A stretch of 64,000 nucleotides of DNA from Allobosea caraganae (GCF_003351345.1 NZ_QQTO01000022.1:1-64000); one strand, 5' to 3'. Counted from the stretch's first letter, positions 1 to 9,284 are shown. The notes: a model not told the origin generated them from the sequence alone. A program made the numbers and translations.

Positions 1-84
1 ACGCTCGACGACCACAACGCCCTCACCCTCAGCAACACCGCGCTCGCATCCCTCACGGCAGACGACTTCCGCTTCGCCGCTTGA
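1..84 (+). CDS. C-terminal end of an RTX-type secreted protein (5' truncated by window)
   Basis: The first 84 bases read in frame to a TGA and give 27 residues ending in ADDFRFAA. They are identical to the last 27 codons of the complete RTX protein ending at 17725, and the identity continues through the downstream terminator. This is therefore the tail of a second RTX protein whose body lies left of the window. The end of an RTX protein normally carries the type I secretion signal, so the two proteins probably use the same exporter. Whether the unseen part also carries a phosphodiesterase domain cannot be told. Confidence 0.85.
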   Translation, partial: TLDDHNALTLSNTALASLTADDFRFAA

Positions 85-114
85 GGCGAGACGGACACAT
101 ACCCAACGACAAAG

Positions 115-139
115 GAAGGGCGCCCAAAGGGCGCCCTTC
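115..139 (+). terminator. Hairpin terminator after the truncated RTX gene
   Basis: A perfect 11-bp stem (115-125 with 129-139) closes on an AAA loop 30 bases after the stop codon; bases 114 and 140 can add a twelfth pair. There is no long T-run, so termination strength is uncertain. The same hairpin follows the second RTX gene at 17756-17780. Confidence 0.6.
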
Positions 140-878
140 CGACCACGACTACCGCCGGGCCAAGCGGCAGCTTGGCGCCTCCGCGCACGCCAAGCGCGGC
201 GCTGTGGAGGATGCCGTGCAGATCGCCCTCTCGCGTGCGGTTGAGGTCTGGGAGAGGCGTCGCGGCTCCGGCGAGGCAACTCCCATCCGCGCGAAGAAAG
301 CGCGGCCTGCTGACGATGGTGGAACACAGGGCCGAAGCCGCCAGTGGTCGGTATAGATGGCAAGCCTTTAGTCTGTTGCCGACCACCAACCCGGCATGCA
401 CGATGCCTGCTCCCGAGGAGAAGCCGCAAGCCTACGGGGGACTTGGCCCGGTGGCTCGGAACACCGGGCCTTTTCTTTGTCAGGATACTGCGAGCGCCCA
501 GGCCAGCCCGCATGGTCCTGAACCGGCCCAAACGAAGACGGGCCGTGCCGATGACGGCACAGCCCGACTTTCGATGCGAATTGCCGCCCCGATGTTCGCC
601 CTGACCACGAGGCGGCAGTTGCTTGACCTGTTGCGCCGCTCTACGGCGGCGGCGCCCAGTTGTCGCAAGCGATTCACGTCGATGCAACCAAAAAGAGCAG
701 CGAGGTGAGTTGCTCGCTATTTAGGCAGTTGTCTCCGATCTCTCCGGCCATGCCGGAGCAAGGCGACCGCGACCGGACGCATGGCCCACCTTCTGCGCAG
801 TCATGCGGCGAGGCTTGGAGCGGGGCGCGAACCGGCTGATAGTCGCGCTGTCAGCCTGCCCCGTCGGAGATCCGGACC
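140..878. other. Gene-free stretch with a strong terminator at 445-478
   Basis: No reading frame here looks coding. The clearest feature is an intrinsic terminator on the plus strand: a perfect 9-bp stem (445-453 with 462-470) with an 8-base loop, followed by TTTTCTTT. A second hairpin (545-550 with 555-560, extended by flanking GGGC/GCCC) follows at about 541-565. A terminator with no gene before it suggests that something short is transcribed from about 150-440, either a small RNA or a small mRNA. I do not recognise a known RNA family in it. Confidence 0.45.
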
Positions 879-2495
879 ATGACCACCGCTGCACCGAGCG
901 CCGAGCCATCGGCCTATCGCACGCAAAACTGGGCGCTGAGCAAGCCCTCGGCGCGCGGACGCAATGGCATCGTCGTCAGCCAGCAGCGCGAGGCGGCCGA
1001 GGCCGGCGCGGCGATCCTGGAGGCGGGAGGCAATGCCGCCGATGCCGCCGTCGCCGCGGCCTTCGCGCTCGCCGCGGTCGAGCCCTGGAATAGCGGGCTC
1101 GGCGGCATCGGCTTCGGCGTCGTGCTCAAGGCCAGCGAGAGCCGGGCGCAGGTGGTCGATTTCGGGCCGGTCGCGCCGCATCGCGCCGATCCGGCCGCTT
1201 ATCCGCTGACCGGCGTGATGAAGAACGACCTCTTCACCTGGCCGGAGGTGGTCGACGACCGCAACATCCATGGCCCGCTCTCATTCTGTATCCCCTCCGC
1301 GGTCGCGGGCTATGCCAAGCTGAAGGAGGCCTTCGGCACGTCGATGCCGATCTCCGAGCTGCTGCAGCCGGCGATCGCGCTCGCCAGGCGCGGCATCGTC
1401 CAGGACTGGTACACGACGCTGAAGATCTCCTCCTCGGCCTCGGTGCTGCGGCTCTATGAGGAGAGTGCCCGCATCTATCTGCCGAACGGCTTGCCGCCGG
1501 TGCCGCCCTATCAGGGCAAGCCGGGCTTCTTCCGCCTTGGCAACCTCGCCTCGACGCTGGAGCATCTGGCCCGCGCCGGGCTCGACGATTTCTACCGGGG
1601 CGAATTCGCCGCGCGCCTTGCCGCCGACATCGCCGCTGCCGGCGGCGTGGTCGATGCGCGGGACCTGGCCGATTGCCGCGCGACGCTGCGCGAGGCGCCG
1701 GTGCTCGACTGGCGCGGCAGCCATCTCATCCACACCGCCGGCGGCCTCACCGCCGCGCCGACGCTGGAGGCGGTGATGGACGGCATGGCCGCGCATGTCC
1801 CGCCGCGCGGTGGCGCCGACGCGCAATGGTTCGCGACGCTCTCGCGCGTGATGAAGCAGGCCTATGCCGAGCGGCTGGAGGGTTTGGGCGCCTCCAAGCC
1901 GATGGCGCTGGAGCCGGCCGAGACCTGCACCACCCATCTCACCGTCGTCGATGGCGAGGGCAACCTCGTCTCGCTGACGACGACGCTGCTCTCCTCGATG
2001 GGCAGCCGCGTCGTGCTGCCGGAGACCGGCGTGCTGATGAATAACGGCATGATGTGGTTCGACCCGCGCCCGGGCAGCGCCAATGCGATCGCGCCCGGCG
2101 CCCGCCCGCTCTGCAACATGTGCCCGGTCGTGGTGACGCCGAAGGACGGCAGCTGGCCGCGCGCGGCGGCGGGCGCCTCCGGCGGGCGGCGCATCCTGGC
2201 TTCGGTCTACCAGATGCTGGCCTGGACGCTGGATTGCGGCATGGATGTCGGGACGGCGGCGCATCAGCCGCGCATCGACGTCTCCGGCCCGGATGCGACG
2301 ACGGCCGATTGCCGGCTGCCGGCCGAGACGATAGCGGCGCTGGAGGCGGAGGGGCCGGTCAGCGTGGTCGAGCACAGCGTGATGCCGATCAACTTCGCCT
2401 GCCCCAACATCATCACCGTCGGCAAGGACGGGGCGGAAGGCTGCAGCGATGCAGCCTCCCCGAGTTCGGCGGCGGTGGCTGCCGGTACGGCCTGA
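879..2495 (+). CDS. ggt: Gamma-glutamyltransferase family protein
   Basis: This 538-residue protein belongs to the N-terminal nucleophile hydrolases that cleave or transfer gamma-glutamyl groups, for example from glutathione. The family autoprocesses between a large and a small subunit. The processing and catalytic threonine is expected at T351, in the CTTHLTVVDGEGN motif, matching the TTH start of the small subunit in E. coli Ggt. The substrate-binding stretch around LLSSMGSRV and LMNNGMMWFDP follows. No signal peptide is visible, unlike the periplasmic E. coli enzyme, so it may act in the cytoplasm, or on another substrate such as a cephalosporin-like amide. GGAG lies shortly before the ATG. 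It stands alone on this strand, with palindromic repeats after it. Confidence 0.88.
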   Translation: MTTAAPSAEPSAYRTQNWALSKPSARGRNGIVVSQQREAAEAGAAILEAGGNAADAAVAAAFALAAVEPWNSGLGGIGFGVVLKASESRAQVVDFGPVAPHRADPAAYPLTGVMKNDLFTWPEVVDDRNIHGPLSFCIPSAVAGYAKLKEAFGTSMPISELLQPAIALARRGIVQDWYTTLKISSSASVLRLYEESARIYLPNGLPPVPPYQGKPGFFRLGNLASTLEHLARAGLDDFYRGEFAARLAADIAAAGGVVDARDLADCRATLREAPVLDWRGSHLIHTAGGLTAAPTLEAVMDGMAAHVPPRGGADAQWFATLSRVMKQAYAERLEGLGASKPMALEPAETCTTHLTVVDGEGNLVSLTTTLLSSMGSRVVLPETGVLMNNGMMWFDPRPGSANAIAPGARPLCNMCPVVVTPKDGSWPRAAAGASGGRRILASVYQMLAWTLDCGMDVGTAAHQPRIDVSGPDATTADCRLPAETIAALEAEGPVSVVEHSVMPINFACPNIITVGKDGAEGCSDAASPSSAAVAAGTA

Positions 2496-2508
2496 TACCA
2501 ACCCACCT

Positions 2509-2638
2509 CCGTCATGCTCGGGCTTGTCCCGAGCATCCACGCCTTCACGCGGGACGGACGGGGCAAACTTTCGCCGGAGACGCCTGCCAGTGGCGTCGCA
2601 AGACGTGGATGGTCGGCACAAGGCCGACCATGACGGGG
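2509..2638. repeat. Pair of REP-like palindromes in opposite orientation
   Basis: Element 1 (2509-2541) is a perfect 9-bp stem, ATGCTCGGG with CCCGAGCAT. Element 2 (about 2604-2638) has stem ATGGTCGGC with GCCGACCAT. The reverse complement of element 2 follows the same plan as element 1 (CCGTCATG...CATCCACG), so they form an inverted pair between two convergent genes. Such elements are common between genes in Hyphomicrobiales and may help end transcription from both sides. Confidence 0.65.
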
Positions 2639-2660
2639 AGGATTTTGCCCGGTTGAGGCG

Positions 2661-4247
2661 TCAGACGCGCTTCAACCCCCAGGGATAGGGCGCCGAGCCC
2701 TTCAGCATGCCCGTGAGGTTCTTGCGGTAGGCCGTCTTGATCACGAACTGGCCGAGCGGAATGGTCGCGACCTCTTCCAGCGCGAGCCGGCCGATCGTCT
2801 CGGCTGCCTTCTTCTGCCCGGCTTCGTCGGGCGCGTAGAGCCATTCCTCGGCCAGGGCCTCGGCCTGGGGGCTCGTCCACCAGCCGAACCAGCCCGACGC
2901 GCCGGGGCCGCGCACCAGGTTGGACAAAGCCGGGCTGCCCCAGCCGATCGCCGCGCCGGTGGTGTGGAAGATGCTCCAGCCGCCCTTCTCGACCGGCTCG
3001 CGGCTGTTGCGGCGCTGGATCACCGTGCCCCAGTCGCTCGCCGCCATCTCGACGTTCATGCCGAGCTGCTTGAGCAGCTCGAAGGTCACGTCGCCGAGCG
3101 GGCCGATATCCGGAAAGTCGGTCGGGTTGATGATCACGACCTTCTCGCCATTATAGCCGGAGGCCTTGAGCGCGGCCCGGCCCTTGTCGAGGCTCTGCGG
3201 CATCAGGTCCTCGAGCTCGCCATTGTAGTAGGTCGTGCCGCGCCACCACAGGTTCCGGCAGGTCTGCCAGGTCGAGGTATCGTCGCCCTGGCTGGCGCGC
3301 ATGTAGTCTTCCTGCTTGACCGCGAGGCGGACGGCGGCGCGGACCTTCGGGTTGTTGAAGGGCGGCTGCAGATGGTTGAGCCGCATGATCGAGCCGCGGC
3401 CAGCGGTGTCGATGACCTCGCGGGTGACGTCCGGGCTCTTGGCCAGCAGCGGCTGCAGGTCGGCGAGCGGGCGCTCCCACCAGTCGATCTCACCCTTGAC
3501 CAGCGCGTTGGCGGCAGTCGCCGGATCGGGCAGAATCGGCCATTCAACGCGCTTGAAATAGGCGGCTTTGCCGCCGGCATTGCGGCTGGGCGTCTCGCTG
3601 CGCGGCTTGTAGCCGTCGAACTTCTCATACACGGCCTTGCTGCCGGAGACGTATTCGGCGGCGACGAATTTGTAGGGGCCGGAGCCGGTCATCTCCGTGA
3701 CCTGCTTGTTGGCGTCGGTCTGCGCCAGCCGCTCGGGCATGATGAAGGGCGGGTTGTCGCCCTTGGCGAGGCAATCGAGCATCATCGGGAAGGGGCGCGT
3801 CAGCTTGATCTCGATGGTGCGCTCGTCCGCCGCGTTCCAGGCCTCGACGACCTTGGCGAGCAACTGGCCGTAGGGGTCGCGCTGGCACCAGCGCTTCATG
3901 CTCGCGATGCAGTCGGCTGGTTTGACCGGGGCGCCATCGTGGAACACCAGTCCCTCGCGCAGCTTGATGCGCCAGGTCTTGCCATCGGCGGAGATTTCGT
4001 GGCCCTCGGCCATCTGCGGCTGCGGCTTCAGGTCGAGATCGCCGCCATAGAGCGTGTCGAAAATGTAGTAGCCGTGGTTGTTGGTCACGGTCGCCGTGGT
4101 CCAGATCGGGTCGAGTGCCGTGAGATTGGCCTGCGGCGCCATCTTCAGCACGTCCGGGCTGGTGCTTTGCGCCAGCGTCTGCGTTGAGAGCGAGGGACCG
4201 ACCGCGGCGAGCGCCGTGGCACCCTTCAGGAATGTACGACGCTTCAT
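2661..4247 (-). CDS. Family-5 (peptide/nickel-type) ABC transporter solute-binding protein
   Basis: This 528-residue periplasmic binding protein is of the DppA/OppA type (SBP_bac_5). The N-terminus MKRRTFLKG is a twin-arginine signal, followed by a hydrophobic Ala-rich stretch cut near TLAQS, so it is probably exported folded. The body has family features such as FHDGAPVKPADC early and the GSGPYKF motif. GAGGAGGG precedes the ATG. It is the last gene of a leftward unit with an M20 amidohydrolase and an amidase, suggesting that it brings in an amide or peptide-like compound that the two enzymes hydrolyse. No permease or ATPase is adjacent; the nearest is the Dpp-like set at 32649-36472. Confidence 0.9.
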   Translation of the reverse strand: MKRRTFLKGATALAAVGPSLSTQTLAQSTSPDVLKMAPQANLTALDPIWTTATVTNNHGYYIFDTLYGGDLDLKPQPQMAEGHEISADGKTWRIKLREGLVFHDGAPVKPADCIASMKRWCQRDPYGQLLAKVVEAWNAADERTIEIKLTRPFPMMLDCLAKGDNPPFIMPERLAQTDANKQVTEMTGSGPYKFVAAEYVSGSKAVYEKFDGYKPRSETPSRNAGGKAAYFKRVEWPILPDPATAANALVKGEIDWWERPLADLQPLLAKSPDVTREVIDTAGRGSIMRLNHLQPPFNNPKVRAAVRLAVKQEDYMRASQGDDTSTWQTCRNLWWRGTTYYNGELEDLMPQSLDKGRAALKASGYNGEKVVIINPTDFPDIGPLGDVTFELLKQLGMNVEMAASDWGTVIQRRNSREPVEKGGWSIFHTTGAAIGWGSPALSNLVRGPGASGWFGWWTSPQAEALAEEWLYAPDEAGQKKAAETIGRLALEEVATIPLGQFVIKTAYRKNLTGMLKGSAPYPWGLKRV

Positions 4248-4287
4248 GTTTGCCCTCCTCGATCGCGGCTGCTGCCGCTGCTTATGA

Positions 4288-5781
4288 CTAGTCGAAACCG
4301 ATGAACCCCGGCGCCTGACGCAAGGGCCGTGCCTGCGCCAGCGCGGCGATGTCGGGCACCGGACGCGCCGTCAGCGGATCACCGGCAAGCGCGTTCTCCA
4401 ATGCAGCCGCGACCGCGAGCACCTTGGCGTCGCCGCCACGCGGGCCGACGATCTGCAGGCCGAAGGGCATGCCGAGACGGTCCAAGCCCACCGGCAGCGA
4501 GATGGCCGGATGGCCGACGATGGTGACGGCATAGGCGCAGGCGAGCCAGTGAAAATAAGTCCGCGTCGGCTTGCCGTCGATCTCGGCCGGGTAGAGCTCG
4601 GTCCAGGGCCGCGGGCTGAGCGTCATCGTGGGCGAGATGATGACGTCGTAGCGCTCGAAGAAGCTCTGCCAGTTCTTGTAGACGACGGTCTGCTGCTTCA
4701 GCGCCTTGACGACGTCGAGCGCGCCGTAGCGCAGCCCTTCCTCGACATTGGCGCGGACGTTAGGGCCGACCATCTCGGGCGTGTCGCGGACGCGATCATG
4801 CATGTTGGCGAGGAAGGAGAGCGCGCGCAGCACCTCGAAGCTCTCGTCGGTGCCGCGGCAATCCGGCGTCGCCTCCTCCGCGACCGCGAAGAGGTTGCTG
4901 AAGCGGCCCGTCTTCTCGGCGAAGACCTCGCGGATGTGCTTCTCGGTCGGCGCGAAGCCGAAATCCGGCGTCAGCGCCACCTTGAGCGAGGCGAGGTCGA
5001 TCGCGCCCGGGCGGGCGAAGTCCTCGGGCTTGCGAATCTGCGCGCCATGCACCGTCGTCGCCAGCGGGTCGATGGCGGCGTCGGAGACCATGCTCGAGAG
5101 CAGCAGGCAGAGGTCGGGGACGTTACGCGCCATCGGGCCGAGCACGCTGAGCGGGTTCCAGCCGAAGGGCCGTTTGTCGCTCGGCACCAGGCCGGGCGAC
5201 GGGCGGAAGCCGACGATGCCGTTGAAGGCGGCGGGGTTGCGCAAGGAGCCGCCGGTGTCGGAGCCGGTCGCGACCGGCACCATGCTGGTCGCGAGCGCGA
5301 CGCCTGAGCCGCCCGACGAGCCGGCCGCGCTCTTCAGCGGATCGAAGGGGTTGCCGGTCGCGCCGTAGACGGCGTTGCGGGTGTTGGCGCCGGCGCCCCA
5401 TTCCGGCGTGTTGGTCTTGCCGACGATGACCGCGCCTGCCTTGCGCACGCTGGCGACGATGAGCTGGTCCTTCTCCGGCACATGCTGGGCGAAGAGCGGG
5501 CTGCCATAGGTGGTGCGCAGGCCGGCGACGTCCTCGAGATCCTTGATCGCGATCGGCAGGCCGTGCAGCGCGCCGAGCGCTTCGCCACGCATCGTGGCCT
5601 CGTCTGCCGCCGCGGCGGTGGCGCGGGCGCGCTCGTCGTCGCGCGCGACCATCGCGTTGACGGCGTGGTCGACCTTGTCGATGCGGCTGAGGCAGCTCTC
5701 CAGCAATTCGCGGGAGGAGAGCTTCTTGGTGCCGATCAGGGTCCGCGCCGCGACGGCGCCGAGTTCGCAGGGTTCGGTCAT
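4288..5781 (-). CDS. Amidase (amidase signature family)
   Basis: The protein is 497 residues from the ATG at 5781; an in-frame GTG at 5790 would add three. It hydrolyses carboxamides through the Ser-cisSer-Lys triad of the amidase signature family. From the ATG the triad is K80 (in AIKD), S155 (in AGSSGGSG) and S179 (in GSDTGGS). This is a stand-alone amidase rather than GatA, since no gatB or gatC is nearby. GAGTGAG lies just before the chosen ATG. The M20 gene ends at most 10 bases upstream, so the two are co-transcribed and probably act in succession on the same imported substrate. Confidence 0.9.
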   Translation of the reverse strand: MTEPCELGAVAARTLIGTKKLSSRELLESCLSRIDKVDHAVNAMVARDDERARATAAAADEATMRGEALGALHGLPIAIKDLEDVAGLRTTYGSPLFAQHVPEKDQLIVASVRKAGAVIVGKTNTPEWGAGANTRNAVYGATGNPFDPLKSAAGSSGGSGVALATSMVPVATGSDTGGSLRNPAAFNGIVGFRPSPGLVPSDKRPFGWNPLSVLGPMARNVPDLCLLLSSMVSDAAIDPLATTVHGAQIRKPEDFARPGAIDLASLKVALTPDFGFAPTEKHIREVFAEKTGRFSNLFAVAEEATPDCRGTDESFEVLRALSFLANMHDRVRDTPEMVGPNVRANVEEGLRYGALDVVKALKQQTVVYKNWQSFFERYDVIISPTMTLSPRPWTELYPAEIDGKPTRTYFHWLACAYAVTIVGHPAISLPVGLDRLGMPFGLQIVGPRGGDAKVLAVAAALENALAGDPLTARPVPDIAALAQARPLRQAPGFIGFD

Positions 5782-5790
5782 ATCGCTCAC

Positions 5791-6951
5791 TCAGGCCGCC
5801 AGCCGCGTCTCGACGAGGCGGGCGAGCAGGCTGGCGCCAACCGGCAGGATGCCGTCGTCGAGGATGAAGGCCGGGTTGTGCACCGGCACGGTGCCGGCAT
5901 GGCCGACCCAGGCATAGGCGCCGGGCACGACGCGCAGCATGTCGGCGAAATCCTCACTGCCCATCACCGGGCGCGGCGTGGTCAGGACGTTTTCGGCACC
6001 GACGATCTCGGCCGCGACGGCGGCGGCCGCCTCGGCCTGCGGGCCATGGTTGACCAGCACGTCGAAGATGCCGCGGATGTCGACATGGACCTGCACGCCG
6101 AAGGTCTGGCCGATGCCGGCGGCGATCTCGCGCATGCGCTCGCGGATCAGCTTGGCGATCTCGGGCGAGAAGGTGCGGATCGTGCCGGCGAGCGCCGCCT
6201 CCTCCGGAATGACGTTATAGGCCGAGCCGGCATGGATCTGCGTGATCGAGACCACTGCGGCCTCGCGCGGGTCGGCATTGCGGCTGACGATGGTCTGCAG
6301 CGCGGCGGCCAGCGTGATCGCGGCGATGACGGGGTCGCGCCCGACATGCGGCATGGCGCCGTGGCTGCCCTTGCCGGTGATCTTGATGTCGAAGAAGTCG
6401 GCGCCGGCCATGGCAGGGCCGGGAAAGACCGAGATCTGGCCGGCTTCGAGCTGGGGCGCGTTGTGCAGCCCATAGATCTCGTCGCAGGGGAAGCGCTCGA
6501 ACAGCTTGTCGGCGAGCATGGCGCGGGCCCCGCCCAGACCCTCCTCCGCCGGCTGGAAGACGAAGACGGCCGTGCCGGTGAAGTCGCGGTTCTCGGCGAG
6601 GTAGCGCGCGGCGCCGAGCAGCATGGTGGTGTGGCCGTCATGGCCGCAGCCGTGGAAGCGGCCGGGCCTGGTCGAGCGATAGGGCAGGTTGGTCGTCTCC
6701 TCCATCGGCAGCGCGTCCATGTCGGCGCGCAGGCCGATGCGGCGGCCGGGGCCGCCCGTGCCATGCAGGATACCGACGACGCCGGTCTTGCCGATGCCGC
6801 GATGCACCTCGACGCCCCAGGAGGCCAGCTTCTCCGCGACGATGCCCGACGTCCTCACCTCCTCGAAGCCGATCTCGGGATGGGCGTGGATATCGTGGCG
6901 GATGGCGACGAGATCGGCTTTGAAGGCTTCGATCTGGGGAAGGGCAGGCAT
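5791..6951 (-). CDS. M20 family amidohydrolase/aminoacylase (hippurate hydrolase-like)
   Basis: This 386-residue enzyme of the M20D group removes N-acyl or amide groups from amino acids. Metal-binding and catalytic motifs are visible: RADMDALPM, the FHGCGHDGHT motif with its Cys and His ligands, the PAEEG motif with the catalytic Glu pair, a central GKGSHGAMPH dimerisation domain, and the late MGSEDFA motif. I start it at the ATG at 6951, preceded by GGAG; the TTG 12 bases further up overlaps that Shine-Dalgarno and is unlikely. It is the first gene of a unit with the amidase and the family-5 SBP. Confidence 0.88.
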   Translation of the reverse strand: MPALPQIEAFKADLVAIRHDIHAHPEIGFEEVRTSGIVAEKLASWGVEVHRGIGKTGVVGILHGTGGPGRRIGLRADMDALPMEETTNLPYRSTRPGRFHGCGHDGHTTMLLGAARYLAENRDFTGTAVFVFQPAEEGLGGARAMLADKLFERFPCDEIYGLHNAPQLEAGQISVFPGPAMAGADFFDIKITGKGSHGAMPHVGRDPVIAAITLAAALQTIVSRNADPREAAVVSITQIHAGSAYNVIPEEAALAGTIRTFSPEIAKLIRERMREIAAGIGQTFGVQVHVDIRGIFDVLVNHGPQAEAAAAVAAEIVGAENVLTTPRPVMGSEDFADMLRVVPGAYAWVGHAGTVPVHNPAFILDDGILPVGASLLARLVETRLAA

Positions 6952-7255
6952 GGGGAACTCCAAGTCAGAACGTCAAGCAAAACGGAGCCGTCGCGTGCGA
7001 CTCCGCTAGCCGTCGCCCTGGGCGAATGCGGCCATATCCGCTTCGCTCGGCGCGATGGCGTCGGTCTCGTATGGGAAGCTGCGGAAGGAGATGCGTGGCG
7101 ACATCGATAGGCTCCGCCAGGACCGGGACAGGCAGGAGCAGGTAACCATGCCCTGCGTCACCCTCCAAGGGAGAAATCGCGCCGACCTGCCCACGCGATA
7201 AGCATGGGCAGGCGGTGCCGCATATCTGCGCAGCGGGGCGAAACTCCGCCGCCCG

Positions 7256-7344
7256 CGTCATTGCGAGCGCAGCGAAGCAACCCAGGGGGACTGGATGAGG
7301 CAGACCCCCTGGGTTGCTTCGTCGCTTCGCTCCTCGCAATGACG
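7256..7344. repeat. Long imperfect palindrome in the 6952-7354 intergenic region
   Basis: The arms CGTCATTGCGAGCG and CGCTCCTCGCAATGACGG enclose a perfect 15-bp inner stem (7276-7290 with 7305-7319). This is the layout of a common Hyphomicrobiales intergenic palindrome. It lies just after the stop of the ferredoxin-NADP reductase gene, which reads leftward, and may act as a terminator. I see no gene in the rest of 6952-7354. Confidence 0.65.
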
Positions 7345-7354
7345 GTGAGGCGCC

Positions 7355-8128
7355 TCAGCGCTCGACGAAGGCCTTCTCGATGACGAAATGGCCGGGATGG
7401 GCATTGCTGCCCTCGCGGAACGCGTGGGCCTTCAGCCATGTCGTCATGTCCGAGAGCATGGCCGGGCTGCCGCACAGCATGAAGCGGTCGCGGCTCAAAT
7501 CGATCTCGGGCAGGCCGATATCGTCGGGCAATTGCCCGGTCTCGAAGGCGTGGGTGATGCGGCCGCGATTGCGGAACTCCTCGCGCGTCACCAGCGGGTA
7601 ATAGATCAGCTGGTTGCTGACCAGCTCGCCGATGAACTCGTCCTGTGGCAGTTCCTCGGTGATCAGGCGCTGATAGGCGAGCTCCGCCTCGAAGCGGCAG
7701 CCATGGACGAGCACGACCTTGTCGAAGCGCTGATAGGTCTCCGGGTCCTTGATCACGCTCAGGAACGGCGCCAGGCCGGTGCCGGTGCCGAGCAGGTAGA
7801 GCGTCTCGCCCGGCTCCAGGTTGTCATGGACCAGCGTGCCCGTCGGCTTGCGCCCGACCAGGATCTGGTCGCCGGACTTCAGGTGCTGCAGCCGCGAGGT
7901 CAGCGGGCCCTGGGCGACCTTGATGCTGAAGAACTCGAGCCGCTCCTCGTAGTTCGAGCTCGCCATGCTGTAGGCGCGCAACAGCGGCCGGCCCTCGACC
8001 TCGAGCCCGATCATGGTGAACTGGCCGTTCTGGAAGCGGAAACCGGGATCGCGCGTCGTCTTGAAGCTGAACAGCTTGTCCGTCCAGTGGTGCACGTCCA
8101 GCACGGTCTCGGTATTCAGGTTGCTCAT
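7355..8128 (-). CDS. fpr: Ferredoxin/flavodoxin-NADP+ reductase
   Basis: This 257-residue cytoplasmic FAD enzyme moves electrons between NADPH and ferredoxin or flavodoxin. The FAD site is RAYSMAS, the pyrophosphate-binding loop GTGTGLAPFLS follows in the middle, the NADP-site CGSPAML lies late, and the chain ends FVIEKAFVER, as in the bacterial Fpr subclass. Length and motif order are normal for the family. It is a single gene, with a palindrome just after its stop and no gene in the 373 bases upstream. It could supply electrons to iron-sulfur enzymes or answer redox stress. The sequence shows no clear SoxR box. Confidence 0.93.
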   Translation of the reverse strand: MSNLNTETVLDVHHWTDKLFSFKTTRDPGFRFQNGQFTMIGLEVEGRPLLRAYSMASSNYEERLEFFSIKVAQGPLTSRLQHLKSGDQILVGRKPTGTLVHDNLEPGETLYLLGTGTGLAPFLSVIKDPETYQRFDKVVLVHGCRFEAELAYQRLITEELPQDEFIGELVSNQLIYYPLVTREEFRNRGRITHAFETGQLPDDIGLPEIDLSRDRFMLCGSPAMLSDMTTWLKAHAFREGSNAHPGHFVIEKAFVER

Positions 8129-8411
8129 CGGGGCATTCCAATTGAACTCGACTGCGACCGCCAGCGAGCGTCTCTAATAGCTGCTCGCAGGTGATGCCGC
8201 ACTGCACAAAGGCGGCCTGCGACGATGTGGGGCGAGCCGAGCCCGGGTCAAGAGTTTCGTTTTTTGAATCGAACATGGCCGGGAGAATAATCATCTCCGA
8301 TCAGTCGGTGTTCGGGCGAAACGCGCGTGTTCGCGCTGGAGATTGGCCCAGGCTGGAGATTCTCATGCTTTCGGCCCGAGGTGCTCGACGCGCCTCCGCG
8401 AAATATCCTTC

Positions 8412-8455
8412 AAAAAGGACAAGGACGGCTTCAGCCGGATCTGGCTGGGCCGTCC
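8412..8455 (-). terminator. Terminator of the leftward SDR operon
   Basis: Read leftward, a bulged hairpin with outer stem GGACGGC/GCCGTCC (8423-8429 with 8449-8455) and inner stem AGCC/GGCT is followed by a T-run (the AAAAA at 8412-8416 of the plus strand). It lies about 45 bases after the SDR stop codon. The rest of 8129-8501 shows no gene; the promoter of fpr should be near 8130-8280. Confidence 0.6.
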
Positions 8456-8501
8456 TCGGGGAGCATGGTGGTTCCGGCGGGTCGAGCGCCCCCGCCGTGC
8501 C

Positions 8502-9281
8502 TTACGGCATCAGGAGCCCGCCATTGATCTCGATCACCTGGCCGGTGACGTAGCCGCTCATCGCGTCCGAGCAGAGCCACTGGAAGGCGCCGACGCATTC
8601 GTCGGCAGCGCCGATCCGGCCGAGCGGGATCTGCTTCGCGAGCGCGGCCAGCATCTCGGGCGGGCTGGTGCGGTCCTGCATCGGGGTCGAGAGCACGCCC
8701 GGCGAGACGCAGTTGACGCGGATGCGGTCGGCCGCGACCTCCTTGGCCAGCGCCCGCGAGAAGGTGGCGATGAAGGCCTTGCTGCCGGCATAGAGCGAGG
8801 AGCCGCCGCCGCCGCCGGTGCGCGCCGCGATCGAGCTCAGGTTGATGATGCCGCCGCCACCGCCCTGCTTGCGGAACTGCGCGACCGCGGCGCGGCAGGC
8901 GGCGAAGGTCGAGCGGAAGTTCAGCGCGATGTGCTGCTCGAACAGGTCATCGCTGGTATCGGCGACCGGCCGGCGCTCGATCAGGTCGCCGGCATTGTTG
9001 ATCAGCACGTCGATGCGGCCGAAATGCTGGACGGTCTCGGCGATCAGCCGCTCCACCACGCCTTTCTCGGAGACGTCGCCTTGCAGCAGGATGGCTTCAC
9101 TGCCCGCGGCGATGATCGCGTCGCGGACCGTCTCGCCCTCGGCCTTGCCGGAGCGGTAGTGCACCGCGACCTTCATGCCGGCAGCGGCCAGGCCCTTCGC
9201 CGCCTCGGCGCCGATGCCGCGGCTGGAGCCGGTGACAAGAACGACCTTGCCTTGCAGATCCTGCCCCAATCCTGTCGCCAT
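8502..9281 (-). CDS. Short-chain dehydrogenase/reductase (FabG-like)
   Basis: This 259-residue classical SDR is an NAD(P)-dependent oxidoreductase of alcohols or ketones. The cofactor loop is TGSSRGIG near residue 17, the structural motif NNAG lies near residue 95, and the catalytic Ser-Tyr-Lys set is visible (NLSSIA, then YAGSK). A Gly-rich insert (RTGGGGGSS) sits between the catalytic Ser and Tyr. GGAAG stands before the ATG. It is the last gene of an operon with an alpha/beta-hydrolase fold protein (3 bases upstream) and a family-5 SBP, so it may process the imported compound. The substrate cannot be read from the sequence. Confidence 0.88.
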   Translation of the reverse strand: MATGLGQDLQGKVVLVTGSSRGIGAEAAKGLAAAGMKVAVHYRSGKAEGETVRDAIIAAGSEAILLQGDVSEKGVVERLIAETVQHFGRIDVLINNAGDLIERRPVADTSDDLFEQHIALNFRSTFAACRAAVAQFRKQGGGGGIINLSSIAARTGGGGGSSLYAGSKAFIATFSRALAKEVAADRIRVNCVSPGVLSTPMQDRTSPPEMLAALAKQIPLGRIGAADECVGAFQWLCSDAMSGYVTGQVIEINGGLLMP

Positions 9282-9284
9282 CGT

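Noticed and set aside
1281..2621. 446-codon open frame opposite the gamma-glutamyltransferase
   Set aside because: Its composition is Arg/His-rich and domain-free. It mirrors the third-position GC bias of the real gene.
2964..4187. 407-codon open frame opposite the first family-5 SBP
   Set aside because: Antisense shadow without a ribosome site; the minus-strand frame has a Tat signal and family motifs.
5482..7110. 542-codon frame spanning the amidase and M20 genes on the other strand
   Set aside because: It crosses a real gene boundary and is composed of Gly/Arg/Asp/His shadow sequence.
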